Shown here piece after piece: positions 11,676 through 23,775 of a DNA stretch of 64,000 bases (position 1 is its first letter; each line of letters begins with the position of its first letter). The notes beneath the pieces are model-generated. The model was not told where the DNA came from and ran no database searches. It worked only from the letters and a program-made list of their open reading frames with translations. Source of the stretch: Phalacrocorax aristotelis (lineage: Eukaryota; Chordata; Aves; Suliformes; Phalacrocoracidae); NCBI RefSeq assembly GCF_949628215.1, contig NC_134279.1:56408266-56472265 (forward strand), given 5' to 3'. The translations under genes were made by a program, and so were the position numbers.

Positions 11676-13960
11676 CTCATAGAATCGTAGAATAGTTTGG
11701 GTTGGAAGGGACCTTTAGAGGTCATCTAGTCCAACCCCCCCTGCAGTAAGCAGGGACACCTTCAACTAGATCAGGTTGCTCAGAGCCCCGTCCAACCTGG
11801 CCTTGAATGTTTCTAAGGATGGGGCATCTACCACCTCTCTGGGCAACCTGTGCTTGTGTTTCACCACCCTCATTGTAAAAAATTTCTTCCTTATATCTAG
11901 TCTAAATCTACCCTCTTTTAGTTTGAAACCATTACCCCTTGTCCTGTCACAACAGACCTTGCTAAAGAGGTTGCCCCCATCTTTCCTGCACTCCCCCATT
12001 AAGTACTGGAAGGCCGCAATAAGGTCTCCCCACAGCCTTCTCTTCTCCAGGCAGAACAACCCCAACTCTCTCAGCCTGTCCTCATAGGAGAGGTGCTCCA
12101 GCCCTCGGATCATTTTTGTGGCACTGCTCTGGACCCATTCGAACGGTTCCATGTCCTTCTTGTGCCGAGAGCTCCAGAGCTGGATGCAGTGCTCCGGATG
12201 GGGTCTCAACAGAGCAGAGCAGAGGGGCAGAATCACCTCCCTCGACCTGCTGGCCACGCTTCTTTTGATGCAGTCCAGGATACGGTTGGCTGCAAGTGCA
12301 CATTGTTGGCTCATGTCCAGCTTTTCGTCCACCAGAACCCCCAAGTCCTTCTCCGCAGGGCTGCTCTCAATCTCTTCATCCCCCAGCCTGTATTGATATC
12401 TAGGGTTGCCCCAACCCAGGTGCAGGACCTTGCACTTGGCCTTCTTGAACGTCATAAAGTTCTCACAGGCCCACCTCTTCAGCTTGCCCAGGTCTCTCCG
12501 GATGACATCCCATCCTTCTGGTGTGTCAACTGCACCACTCAGCTTGGTGTCATCTGCAGACTTGCTGAAGGTGCACTCGATCCCACTATGTCATTGATGA
12601 AGATATTAAACAGTACTGGTCCCAGTATGGATCCCTGAGGGAGACCACTTGTCACTGGTTTCCATCTGGGCATCGAGCCTTTGACCACTACCCTCTGGAT
12701 GCGACCACCCAGCCAATTCCTTATTCACCGAAGAGTCCATGCGTCAAAACCATATCTCTCCAGTTTAGAGAAAAGGATGCTGTGGGGGACTATGTCAAAG
12801 GCCTTACAGAAGTCCACATAGATGACATCCATATCTCTTCCCTTGTCCACTGATGGAGTCACTCCATCATAGAAGACCACTAGGTTGGTCAGGCACGACT
12901 TGACCTTGGTGAAGCCATGCTGGCTGCCTCAGAGCACCTCCCTGTCCTCCATGTGCCTTAGCATAGCTTCTAGGAAGATCTGTTCCATGATCTTCCCAGC
13001 ACAGAGTTGAGGCTGACAGGTTGTTAGTTCCCCAGGTCCTCCTTTCTAACCTTTTTAAAGATGGGCACAATGTTTCCCTTTTTCCAGTCCCCAGGGACTT
13101 CACCTGACTGCCATGACTTCTCAAATATCATGGAGAGTGGCTTAGCAACTACATCAGCCAGTTCCCTCAGGACTCTGGGATGCATCTCATCAGGTCCCAC
13201 AGACTTATGTATGTGCATGTTCCTCAGGCAGTCATGAACCTGATCTTCCCTTACAGTGGGAGGGGCTTCATCCCCCTGGTCTTCATCCTGTGGTCCATTG
13301 GCTTGGGAGGGGTGAGGAGAGAGGTTACCAATGAAGACTGAGGCAAAAAAGTTGTTGGGCACCTCAACCTTCTCCTCATCTGCTGATACTAGGCCACCAT
13401 TCTTATTCACCATGGGGGGTACGCTGTCTTTGACTTTCCTTTTCTAGTTCACGTACCTGTAGAAGCGTTTCTTGTTATTCTTTGCATCCCATGCCAAATT
13501 CAGCTCCAGCTTCGCCTTGGTCCTCCTGACCCCATCCCTACACAACCAGGCAGCATCCCTATGTTCTTCCCAGGATACCTGTCCCTGCTTCCACTGCCTG
13601 TGTAGGTCCCTCTTGCTCTTTGACCAGCAGGTCTCGACTCAGCCATGCTGGTCTCTTCCCTTCCTTGCCTGAATTCTTACACCAGGGAACCGAGAGTTCT
13701 TGCGCTGTATGGAACATGTCCTCAAAGATCCACCAGCTCTCTTCTCTTCCCTTGTCCCTGAGGACCGTTTCCCAGGGGGTCCTGCTGGAATTTCGCTTCC
13801 TTAAAATTTAGGGTCCTGATTATGCTCCTCGTTTTTCCTGTACCCCTCAGGAGTGTGAACTCCACCAATGCGTGATATTCTCTGACCTCCTGGAGAATAT
13901 GCAACAGGGGGGAGCCTATTACCTGAATTTTTGAGGGTTTTTCATTAGTGATGAACATAG
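11676..13960 (-). mobile_element. CR1 LINE, 5'-truncated and inactivated
   Basis: The element reads in sense on the - strand. The 3' tail at 11676 has ATTCTACGATTCTATGA-type octamers preceded by the typical CR1 3' UTR wording. A 229-codon open frame (11766-12455) is the C-terminal end of the ORF2 reverse transcriptase. A second open stretch (13024-13413) is its N-terminal RT part. A piece at 13722-13958 matches the end of the endonuclease region. It is dead: the GNYRP tyrosine codon is a stop at 13024-13026, a 1-nt loss follows, another stop lies at 12929-12931, and the catalytic F-A-D-D reads S-A-D-D near 12550. About 2.3 kb of a ~4.5-kb element remains. Confidence 0.92.
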
Positions 13961-15514
13961 TAAATTTTCAAGTTGTGGAAACACACAGAACCTGTGTGAA
14001 AGATCTCAGTTTCCTATAACAACTTAATGTGCAGAGTGATGAACAAAGCCAATGGACTATGGTAGGATAAGGTGTATGTGGCAGGGTCATACCTACAGGG
14101 TAGAGCTAGGAATGGGATCACAGAGGTGGGAAGCCTGAGAGAGTGATGCTGTCCTGCCAAGGGAGACATGGATAATGCAAACGGCTGTTCTTGCTGTACC
14201 ACCCATTCGGGCATGCTCTGCTCGTATCTTGTTAAAGCAGCAGGTAGCAAGTGTACCCTAGAGTAAAAATCCTCAGAAACCTTTTACCGTCTTGAGATTA
14301 GGCAGCTAGTAAACGTTTTAGGGAAATAAAGAAGCCCATTGTTGCTGCCTTCAGCAGCACAAGCTGGCAACACCAAGGATGCAGAGAAAGGCATTAGAAA
14401 ATCCTAGAAAGGCAGCAGATAGCTGACAAAGAGGGAAGCACAGATGGATACTTGACCATGAGAACATAATTAATTATAATGATAATCTTGTACACTGACC
14501 TTACATTTCAGAGAACAGGGCGCACCAGGGGAAGAAAAGAACCTCCCCTACAGTTCTGGGGATGTAATTTCAGGCCTACGGGAACCTAGTTGTGTCATAA
14601 TACCAAAGAAATGTGTTAACTAGTCTGCTGTATGCAGCAGTTGGCCACTGAAGTTTTACACGTGGTCCATGTAGGTAGGAAAATCCAGAAGGGAAATCTA
14701 GAGGCAAAATTTAGGTTGTTACACAGGATCTGAAAAACCACAACCTCCACTGCCTGAAACAATGCAAACAGCAGAGGTTCAGAGCAAGACTCAAGAAATG
14801 GTGCAAGGGAAAAGAATATTCTTTAGGATGTGGTAAAATTTCCAAGACTTTATAGGAAGAACAAACATGAGCTAAATTAAGTTGCTGATACTTGAAAGTT
14901 AAATTCAAAAAAACGCAGATTTTGAAGCAAAGGAAGTTTTTTATTGGTTGTCTGCTAAGCCCCAGAGACTCCAGTAAGATTTACTTTTCCTCAAGAGTGT
15001 GCAAACGCACCTTTCATGCCCTGGCAAAGCATTACTCCATCTTTCTAAACTACCTTGCAGTAGTTCAAGTCAGGCTACCACAAGATGTATTGTGTTCATG
15101 TGAGTATGACTCCTGATATTTTTTTTGTATTCCTCCTCTTCCCCCCCGCCCCCTCCTTTTATTAGCTTCTCTCCCTTTAGCCTTCAAACATGTTTTTCCT
15201 CAGTCAGTCATACTCCTGGCCAGTAAACAGATTCATCCTGGTTTTTTTTAATATGGTAGGCTCTTGGTGAAGCCTACAGCATGCAGATAGGTAGATATTC
15301 AGAATTATGTAGCTTCCTCTTCCCCCAGTAATTTCTGAAGCGCCCCTTAAGAGATTAACCTTTTCCAACCAGCAAGATGTATCACACCATAGCTGTTTAG
15401 ATTATTACCCAACTACATCCACAAAATTACTTGACTGTTCTTAAAGGAAAAAGAGATAGTTGATACCCCACCTACAGTTTTTGCAGTAACTATTAACAGC
15501 CCTTTTTGTAGCTG
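13961..15514. other. Intergenic, holds dispersed repeat copy B only
   Basis: No gene recognised. A pyrimidine-rich patch lies at 15120-15180. Confidence 0.6.
14585..14677 (+). repeat. Unrecognised ~93-bp dispersed repeat, copy B
   Basis: Direct-orientation partner of 10533-10625, about 4 kb away and on the other side of the large CR1. Confidence 0.7.
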
Positions 15515-15688
15515 CTTTAGGGGCTGCCCAGGGAGGTGGTGGAGTCACCATCCCTGGAGGTATTGAAAAAAATGTGTAGACATGGCACTTCAGGACATGG
15601 TTTAGGAGACATGTTGGCGTTGGGCTGACGGTTGGACTTGATGATCCTAGAGGTCTCTTCCAACCTTAGTGATTCTATGATTGTATGC
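15515..15688 (+). mobile_element. CR1 LINE 3' fragment
   Basis: The terminal ORF2 wording (PREVV..PSLE region) is followed by the CR1 3' UTR and a tail GATTCTATGATTGTATG near 15670. Sense on the + strand, about 170 bp, 300 bp upstream of the GNPDA2 CpG island. Confidence 0.88.
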
Positions 15689-15929
15689 TTCAAGTGAACA
15701 CTTAAGTTACAGGGGAGCTTTTCTCAGCAAGATCTCAGTGTGCCACCTGCCCCCCCAAACCAGCAGATCTCAGAAAAGGCCTCACAAAGGCCCGACACCA
15801 GTTCAACCTTTGAGCGGGTCAGTGCTTCTGCAGCAGCCCCTCCCCACCCCGACCCGCAGGCAGCCCCCTATGCCCTCCCCTGAGGGCAGGCACCTCCCTC
15901 GCTCAGGCCCTACCCCGGCGAGGAGAGCG

Positions 15930-16330
15930 GGGTGAGAGAACCCTCACCGCCCCCCGACCCACAGCGCCGGTGGCTCCAAAACATCGCCGCGACGAGGCTG
16001 CCGCCCCGGCGCACGCGCGGCTCCGCCCACCCGCGGCGCTGTTTCCGGCGCCGGCCAGGTGCTTCCGGGTGCTGCGGGAGGCGGAGGGGCCGGTGCCGGG
16101 GTGCTCCGGAGGTGGCGGTCGCCGTCCCCGTCACCCCTCCCGCTGCCGCGCCGCGCCGCCCGGGTGCTGTTCGAGACCGCTGTGGGCTCTGCGGGGGTGA
16201 GCGGGGCCGGGGAGGGCGTGCCGTGCGGTGCGGTGCGGTGCGGTGCTGGCGGGGTGGGGCCGGCCGGGCGGCGGGCAGGGGGAGGCCGCGGGGCGCTGTG
16301 CTGGGGTGAGGCGGGGGGGCGGTAGGTCTC
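15930..16330 (+). promoter_or_regulatory. GNPDA2: CpG-island promoter of GNPDA2
   Basis: A CpG-dense stretch sits just upstream of the first GNPDA2 intron. Visible elements are an NRF-1-like core GCGCACGCGC at 16009-16018, a GC box near 16022-16029 and an ETS core CTTCCGG at 16062-16068. There is no TATA box, as expected for a housekeeping CpG promoter. A small (GCGGT)n pentamer run lies at 16222-16246. The transcription start is inferred, not seen. Confidence 0.75.
16050..16196 (+). other. GNPDA2: GNPDA2 exon 1, non-coding (start approximate)
   Basis: A good donor (GTGAGC) at 16197 follows GC-rich sequence in the CpG island. The next in-phase acceptor is before 17639 or 17661, upstream of the ATG at 17679. 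The 5' boundary is a guess placed near the ETS and NRF-1-like motifs. Confidence 0.5.
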
Positions 16331-17638
16331 TTCCTCAAGCAGCGCAGATTCACCAGCCTCCCCAAAAAGTGACCCCGGCCGGAATCCCGCGGTCGCTGCG
16401 GTCGTTCTGGTGGCGCCGTCCCTTTCGGCGAGCACCACCGTGTTCTGTGGGGAGATCGGCTGCGCCGTGGTGAGGCCGCCCTGAGCCGTGGGAGCTCCTG
16501 CTAGCGGCCGTCTGTCTGTCCCCCCCCGAGCAGGCGGGAGTGTTAACCTTTTCGGCTCCTTCCCTCTGCAACGGGGAGTTCGGCTTGCCATGGTTTTACA
16601 TGGTTTTACAGAGAAGGCAGCCGTGTCAGCAAAAAGTGGTGCTCATTTCCTCCCTCGCTTAGTGCGAGTAACAGACGTTGCCCTGTTGAGCGCTGCTGAG
16701 GTTTAATTCATGTTTATTTCATGTTTCAGGGCTGCTCGTAGCCCTGTTGTTTCCTGGCTAACGCTCAAGCCTGGGAAGAGAAAATACATTGCAAACTGGC
16801 TAAAGAGCTTCAGTCTTTGTGACAGCTACATGATTTTGATAAGCAGAAACTCGTGGAAAAATGAGTTTTACTTAAATGCAAGAGATGCTCCTGTACTTTT
16901 AACAGCCAAGCCTGTTTTTTAGATATTTATCTTAATGACTAGTATAGCTGTACTCAAAATCAGAGCCTATAAAGAATGTCTGACTGACTTCCGTTTAAAG
17001 TTATGGTGAAAAGACAAAATGTCACCTCACAGGTATTTTTACTGTGAATTGTCAAGATTTCAAATATCTCTAACGCTATAACATATCTTTGCAGATTAAT
17101 AAGATTACTGAAGCGTTGTAATGGAGATGGAATGAGAGCGAAAGGAGTTTTAATAGTTTATGTCCAATTATCTGTTTTGAAGATAGAAGCATGGGGCTAT
17201 TCTGGGCCTTGTTTTTGAAGTTTCAGACATTCTGCTGGTCATAAGAGACAGGAATTAATGATTGTTTACTTATTTGTTTGTTTTTATTTCAAGCAGAGTA
17301 TTTCCTGGTTTCTAACAGTAACGACTAAAAGACTGAAGTTTAAATGGCTTGTTCTTATTTTGTTTTAGCTTTTTCCTACAAGTTACTTTAAATTAGTCTG
17401 TGTATTTTAATAAATATTGTTTGTAATCTATCATGTGAATTCTATAGCTTTTCTTTTGATTGTCCAACAATCCAGCTTGAACTAGGACTGCAAGAGTGCA
17501 GTCTGCTTATGCAAGTAAAATGTACTTTATTTAGCGCTATACATCAGTATAAAGGGTCATTTTTTCTCTCTTCTTTAATCTAAGGTTTTACAACTATTCA
17601 TATGGTGCTTATTTTTAAAACTTTGACATTTTCTCCAG

Positions 17639-17802
17639 GTTTAAGTTTATCTTACCATAGAAGTTCCTCACGGCCATAATGAGGCTAGTAATTCTTGAAG
17701 ATTATGATCAGGCTAGTGAATGGGCAGCAAAATACATCTGTAATCGTATTATCCAATTCAAGCCAAGTCAAGGAAGATATTTCACGCTTGGTCTACCAAC
17801 AG
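17639..17802 (+). CDS. GNPDA2: GNPDA2 exon 2 (ATG exon; residues 1-42)
   Basis: The acceptor is TTTCTCCAG ending at 17638; a second possible acceptor, CCATAG, ends at 17660. Coding begins at 17679 and 124 coding nt end in phase 1 within Gly42. The exon is followed by GCAAGT instead of GTAAGT, a GC-AG intron. The next exon restores the family sequence [12 protein letters not shown] exactly, so the boundary is firm. Confidence 0.95.
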
Positions 17803-20800
17803 GCAAGTTTTATTCAAAGCCTATGTAAGTGACTAAATCTAGAGCTATGTTTGTATCATTGCTAACAATTACAGTATTTAAAAGAATGCAAATACCTTTT
17901 TGGTAATACTCCAACATATTTCTATTTAAATATGGATTTGATTTGTGAAAAAAGTTGTGATAAAGTTTGAGAAACTGAGAAATAACAGATCTCTTTAATG
18001 TTGAAAAGCATTGTAGCAAAATCTGACTATGTAGAGATTTAAATAAACTGAAAATGTTGTGCAGATAGCTACGACAGTAGAAACACTTTATTTAACAGGG
18101 AGTACGCCTTTGGGATGCTACAAAAAGCTGATAGAATATCACAGGAATGGAGATCTCTCTTTCAAATATGTAAAGACTTTCAACATGGATGAATACGTAG
18201 GTAAGAGTGTTAATTGTCTGAGAACACGCTATACTGGTAATTTTTTTCCTTTATTAAAGCTGTTAAATACTTGACAAAGCACAAGATGAGTCTGGTATGT
18301 TTGTACTTCTAAATTAGACTTTGGGGCGGGGTGTTTGTGTGTGTCATCTTAAACATTCTTCTCTATTCCTTTATCTGCAAAAGTGCAAATAATAAGCTAG
18401 TCCACATGGATCCTGGGCTAAAGTCTGTGCCTGTAAAATACTTTACAATGCTTCTGCAGAAAGTATGTTGTCACGTACTACTGTGATTCCATGTCTTTTA
18501 AAGACTTTACACTTGAGTAGGACGTATGCGAACGAAATGTAAACCATTTACCTTGTGCATGCCAACAGGAAATCTTTTTCTCAGTGTAATTCCAAATATT
18601 GCTTTATCTGACTTCTTACTTAGGTTTGTGTTGCATGCCCTACATTGGTTACACATAGACTGGAATTAAGGCTATTTGGTTAAATCTTGTGATATGTTAA
18701 TTTCACTCTAAATGATTTCAGGGCTTCCCAGAAATCATCCAGAGAGCTACCATTCCTATATGTGGAATAACTTCTTTAAGCATATTGACATAGATCCAAA
18801 TAATGCTCATATCCTTGATGGGAATGCTCCAGACTTACAGGCGGAATGTGATGCATTTGAAAAGAAAATTGAAGAAGCAGGGGGGATTGACCTGTTTGTT
18901 GGAGGTAGGAGGAAATGCTCTATGGATAGCTATGTTTCTAAAAACTACACTGACCCTTTAATCACAATTTTCATAACTTAGTTAAACACACTTTTTCAAT
19001 TATGGTGTAAGAAAGTTGTGCGACTAACAAAGAACCGGTATGTATACAAAAACAGAGCGTTTGGTGTCCAAGTTTCTGATAACTTTATTTCAAGTACATT
19101 TTGAATGCTTTTTATTGGAAACGGGGAACTAAAAGGAAAGAATGAGTCCTAAAACTTTTTTTATTTGTTTAGAATGTTTGAGGGTATTTGTTGACTCACA
19201 GGTCTGGAATGATTTACTTTTTTTAACTTTGAAAAGGCATTGGTCCAGATGGCCACATTGCATTCAATGAACCCGGATCAAGTTTGTCTTCAAGAACAAG
19301 ATTAAAGACTTTAGCAATGGATACCATTTTGGCAAATGCTAAATACTTTGATGGAGACTTATCTAAAGTACCAACTATGGCCCTAACAGTTGGTGTGGGT
19401 ACGGTGATGGATGCTAGAGAAGTAAGAACTCATTTAGTTCTAGTTGCATGTGTCTATTTTTCAAGTCTAGTTATTGATACTGGTATTAAAGGTAAAGAGA
19501 CCTTTGTTTTGCAGGTGATGATTCTTATAACAGGTGCACATAAGGCTTTTGCACTGTACAAAGCAATTGAAGAAGGAGTCAATCATATGTGGACAGTTTC
19601 TGCTTTCCAGCAACACCCTCGTACTATCTTCGTGTGTGATGAAGATGCTACTTTAGAACTAAGAGTTAAAACTGTGAAGTACTTTAAAGGTGAGCACTGA
19701 ATCAGAGGTTACATGTGTTTAAAAAACCCACATTTTAAATTATATTGACTTAGGTCTGAGCCTTCCAACACTTTACAGTAGCTAATGTATAATGTTATAT
19801 ATTAAAAATACTAAATGTGAACTTATTTCTTGTGAATGGAAAAGTGCTAGGAGGCATAGCTTGTGTTCCTTCCATTCCTCACAAATATACTTTGGGAAAA
19901 ATATTTCCTTTGCTTCCAATTTGAAATGATAGTTTAGTAATCTTCAACTGTATGTAAAACAGCAGCAGTCTGGTGTTCCAAAATACTAGTCTTAAAATAT
20001 ACTGGAAAGTTTCACTTAAGGAAAACTTGATACATTTATTAATACTGATATATTTTCTTGCTGCTTTTGCTGTGTGCTGTAATGTGCTGTCTAGTAAACT
20101 TGAGATGTGTGATACAGACTTTGAAATTACCCGAGGACATTTTTCATACAGTGCAATCCGCATAACAATCTGTACTGACTTTTAAGTCATTGCAGCCTTT
20201 TACTGTGCTTTTCATATTTGTAGTAGGTATATTGAGGCAAGCTTAAAGCTGGGATTTTTGATAGTTATTGAAAGTTCTTAGATGTGAGTTCTGTTTAGGT
20301 GAGACTGTAGAAGCTGAGAAAAATAGTTTTCTCCTAACTATATTAGCACACAAATGCAATCCTGTAAATCGCCCATCGTTCTCACTAGCATGGGTACTTG
20401 TATTAGTTCAGGCATCTGAGAGCAAGATTGTAGTTTATGAAATTTTTTTTAGAGCATTATATCACCAGTGTCCTTGTATGTATTAGATTGCAATTCTGGC
20501 ATTAATGTCATTTTTATCCCGATATCATTTGTGGCAAACTTATTAATTTTGGATTTTTTCCCAGTATGCTGTTCTCTGCTGTGTTTATTGTGTGTGTTAG
20601 TCTCTACCTGTATCACACTGCTAGATAGTACTTAGTGTTATTTTCAAAGACAAACTTCTTTAACTGCTTGAATAAATTTTAAACATTATCCTGTATTTCA
20701 TATAAACAAAAGCTTTGCTTGGGAAAGATATAAACCTAATGTGGAATTACTAGGTATGAATGACACTGAACGCTGCTTTAAAAAAAAATCAAGGGCTACA

Positions 20801-23175
20801 GTATATGAATGTGCGCTATTATGTCACACTGTATTTAATTATCCCGTAATACAGAGCAATAGAATTCTTAAAGATTGTTTACTTTAAACTTGCCTAATTT
20901 TACCTATTCTCAAATAAGTGAGTTTTTCCGCTTTTAAGATGGAAAAGAAATCAGTGTGGGTCAAATCTGGAATTATTTCTAAATCTTGATATTCAAGTTA
21001 GGCTTCTTAGGAAGCTAGGTAGTTCTTAATGACTGCTAATTATAGCAGCTATTTACTATGATTTTTCACCATTTAAAAAAAAACTCAAGGTACTACAGGA
21101 AACTTCAGATCTTTTTGATAATCAAGTACCACACTGGCTGGTAACTTCGAAAACAGTGGAGTAAGAGTTATTCTACTTTCTGAAAACCTATTAGAGGCTA
21201 AAATTATCAAGTGTACTTAAATGTTCTCATTGGAAAAGGGAAAGCTAACTTGCAAAATGAAGCAGAAAATGAATTTTGAATTTACTGATTAGTCCACAGA
21301 TAAGTTAATTCAGGATAGTTTTTCCTTACTTGTGCATGCTCTTCTTAAAACTGTGTGCAGAAATCTGTTTATTCAAAGCATACTTGAATATACAGTGAGA
21401 CTTTCCTTCAAAATAATTGTTTTGGCATCTATCAAGTAAGGACTCTGCATGTCTTTTAAACCAGAAACAACATCTTTTTTTTTTTTGTGAAACAATTTCA
21501 CAGGATTTAAATATCCTTCATGAAATATGGCAGAGAGGTAATACTTTGTAAGCATTTTTCATGCCTCTAGGAAGCGGGTAATTTTCTCCTTTTCATTTCC
21601 CTTTTTTTAGAAGAGAAAAACACTGGCAGGAAGTGGAATACTTTAAAGTTCAAAACATGGTTCTAGTTTGAGTGGTGTGTCCAGCTGTTACTCTTCAGTA
21701 CAAATGGCTTTTGTATCAAATATACTTAATACTTTCTCACTTACTGTTAAACTCCTGAAAAAATTACTGACTTGATCTTTCCCATTAAATCAACCCAATA
21801 GTTATTCTTCATGAAATTCTTCAGTTACATTGCCTTCTAAGGCGGTTTAGGGTTTTTTCCGCAAATATCTGAAGCTAAGTTGTTACCTCTAGAGACAAAA
21901 TAAGCTGGATTCTTATGTCAGTTATAGGTGTGTTGGCCGTTTAGTATGGCTGAATGTGTTACTAGTTGGAGAAGGAAATAGTAACACCTGCATTTTATAT
22001 TAAATAATCACACACTGGTTAGAAATAGATGCTGTATAAAATGCCTTTTGTTGTGGTCACCTCCAGTAATGACCTCAGATTGTATAGTTACTCAAATTTC
22101 ATGTTGCTGCAGTGACACTGAGTTTGCCACCAGATGCATCATGTAGCAAAGGTATTTGAATATTCTTTGCCATAGATGATCACTAAAATGTGCGCTGCTG
22201 TGAGATGACTAATGTTTTTTAAGACAAAGGCTCTAGTTTTAATGTTGCATATTACTTAAATTAGTAATTTTAGAAGTTAATCTTTAGTTTGGTGCTAAAA
22301 TGGACTTGACTTTGCAGATTGTAACCACTGATCCGTTACTTTAATTAGTCCCTATGGTGAGATGAGGTTAAAGGCATATCATAACTGAATGTCATACCTA
22401 CCTAGATGTAGGTAATGTTTTTACTAAGTTGTAACAAAATAAAATAAGCAGCATCTTTTTTTTATTGCTTTTTTCAATATTAAAGTATCTTCATTGGGGG
22501 GGGAGCCCTTCCCTAATCACAGCTATGGATGACTTGTGTATGACCAAAAAAAGCTCAGCTGGAAACCAGTTAAACTACCGAGGTTCTGAATCTGCATTAA
22601 CAGTCTGGATACTTCTAGTGTGGTTTTGCCTGTCTAGGACCACAAGTATACACTACTAGTTATAAAGACAGTAATACCACAATGCCAGAACAACTGCAGT
22701 TCAAGCTGTAAGTAAAAGTAGCAGTACGTGGACATCTGATGTTTATGCCAAACTGTGGTATGAAATAATTCTATTGCTGTTATGCAGTTTTTAATACAAA
22801 GGAAAGATTGGTGCATCTTGTGTATTCAATTCATTTGGAAGTGTTCCAGATCTACTTCTTGACTTGTCTATTGTCAGAGAGGTCTTGTCCATGCTCACTT
22901 TATACTGAAGATGTCAATAGAATTCAAGTGATACAGGAATATATATGCTGTCTTTAACTTCTGATTTTAAGCTACTTTAAAAACCCACTGTTACTCTCTT
23001 CAGTGAACTGTTTAAAATGTATACTTTGAAGCAAACTCCAAATAAAAATGTGGAGAGAAAGAGGTGTTGAAAAAGTATAACTAATGTAAAGCTGGCATTG
23101 TTGCTTTCCCCCCAAGGTTTAATGCATGTGCACAATAAGCTTGTGGACCCACTGTACAGTATGAAAGAAAACTGA
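17679..23175 (+). CDS. GNPDA2: Glucosamine-6-phosphate deaminase 2 (complete, 6 coding exons)
   Basis: Encodes a 275-residue cytosolic enzyme of the NagB/GNPDA family that converts glucosamine-6-phosphate to fructose-6-phosphate plus ammonia, the last step of amino-sugar catabolism and the reverse of hexosamine synthesis. Coding exons are 17679-17802, 18099-18200, 18722-18904, 19237-19421, 19515-19689 and 23117-23175, totalling 828 nt with frame kept at every junction. Family catalytic residues are present: D72 in NMDEY, and D141, H143 and E148 in [14 protein letters not shown]. The N-terminus [15 protein letters not shown] is typical, so the start is secure. The C-terminus reads [14 protein letters not shown], one residue shorter than the human protein as I recall it. 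The length matches GNPDA2; the paralogue GNPDA1 is longer at its C-terminus. Intron 2 uses a GC donor, and intron 5 is only 93 nt and stays open. The gene lies tail to tail with GUF1. Identification is by recalled family sequence, not by a search. Confidence 0.97.
18099..18200 (+). CDS. GNPDA2: GNPDA2 exon 3 (residues 42-76)
   Basis: 102 nt, with an AG acceptor ending at 18098 and donor GTAAGA at 18201. It carries the substrate-loop GSTP and the FNMDEYVG motif with catalytic Asp72. Confidence 0.97.
18722..18904 (+). CDS. GNPDA2: GNPDA2 exon 4 (residues 76-137)
   Basis: 183 nt, with acceptor TTTCAG ending at 18721 and donor GTAGGA at 18905. It encodes [18 protein letters not shown] through DLFVGG, which is highly family-typical. 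Confidence 0.97.
19237..19421 (+). CDS. GNPDA2: GNPDA2 exon 5 (residues 137-198, active site)
   Basis: 185 nt, with acceptor AAAAG ending at 19236 and donor GTAAGA at 19422. It encodes the [16 protein letters not shown] active-site segment (D141, H143, E148) and ends in phase 0 after MDARE. Confidence 0.97.
19515..19689 (+). CDS. GNPDA2: GNPDA2 exon 6 (residues 199-257)
   Basis: 175 nt, with acceptor TTTTGCAG ending at 19514 and donor GTGAGC at 19690. It encodes [20 protein letters not shown] through KTVKYFKG. Reading through the donor would add only two residues before a stop at 19698-19700. Confidence 0.97.
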
Positions 23176-23775
23176 AAGAAGAATTGAAGAGGAACTCCAT
23201 GTGGGTCAACAGCAACAGTTTTAGGTAGCAGATGAGTTCACTGCTATGCAATATGCTGAAAACTGTTTCAAATGGGGAATCCTAGGTACTGTATTTTTTA
23301 AAAGGTCCAATATCTGTACATTCACATTCCATCTGTTTGCTGTGTTGTGCATTTTGCTTTAATGTTTGGAGCTCTGTTGTTGGCTGGTATGTAACTAAAT
23401 GGAACAGAACAAACCTATGCGAGACTGCATGTTATGTAGGGGGGGAAAGCAGAGCACTTAATTCTAGCGCAGCAATGTAATGCATCTGCCTTGTGTTAGA
23501 GAAAATGATATTTTATTTCTAGGAATTTGTAACTTTTGGCTTGATTAGTATAGCTACATTTTGCATTTGTGTCTCTAAGCAGAATGGTTTTGGCCTCTGT
23601 CAACACTATGGACTTGTAATAGTTGTACAATTTCTACTATGAAATGTTCTGTTTACATATATCTAATGTACACTGAGCTTTTGCACTTGGTTGCCTTAAA
23701 TTTATCTTAAACAGTTTTGGGGCATCTCAAGTCCTGTTGTACAATTCAGGCAAATAAAAATACAGAAACAGTGCC
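23117..23775 (+). CDS. GNPDA2: GNPDA2 exon 7 (residues 257-275 and 3' UTR)
   Basis: The acceptor CCCCAAG ends at 23116. Coding runs 23117-23175 and encodes [18 protein letters not shown], then TGA. The 3' UTR continues to a poly(A) signal near 23753. The exon end is approximate. Confidence 0.9.
23753..23758 (+). terminator. GNPDA2: Poly(A) signal AATAAA of GNPDA2
   Basis: This is the first canonical AATAAA downstream of the GNPDA2 stop, giving a 3' UTR of about 0.6 kb. A second AATAAA at 24195-24200 could support a longer isoform of about 1 kb. Confidence 0.6.

Noticed and set aside
12093-12638. 181-codon + strand frame
   Set aside because: It is antisense to the CR1 reverse transcriptase and so a shadow frame.
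19284-19700. A separate 138-codon gene
   Set aside because: It is GNPDA2 exon 5, intron 5 and exon 6 read through; reported instead as an open intron.
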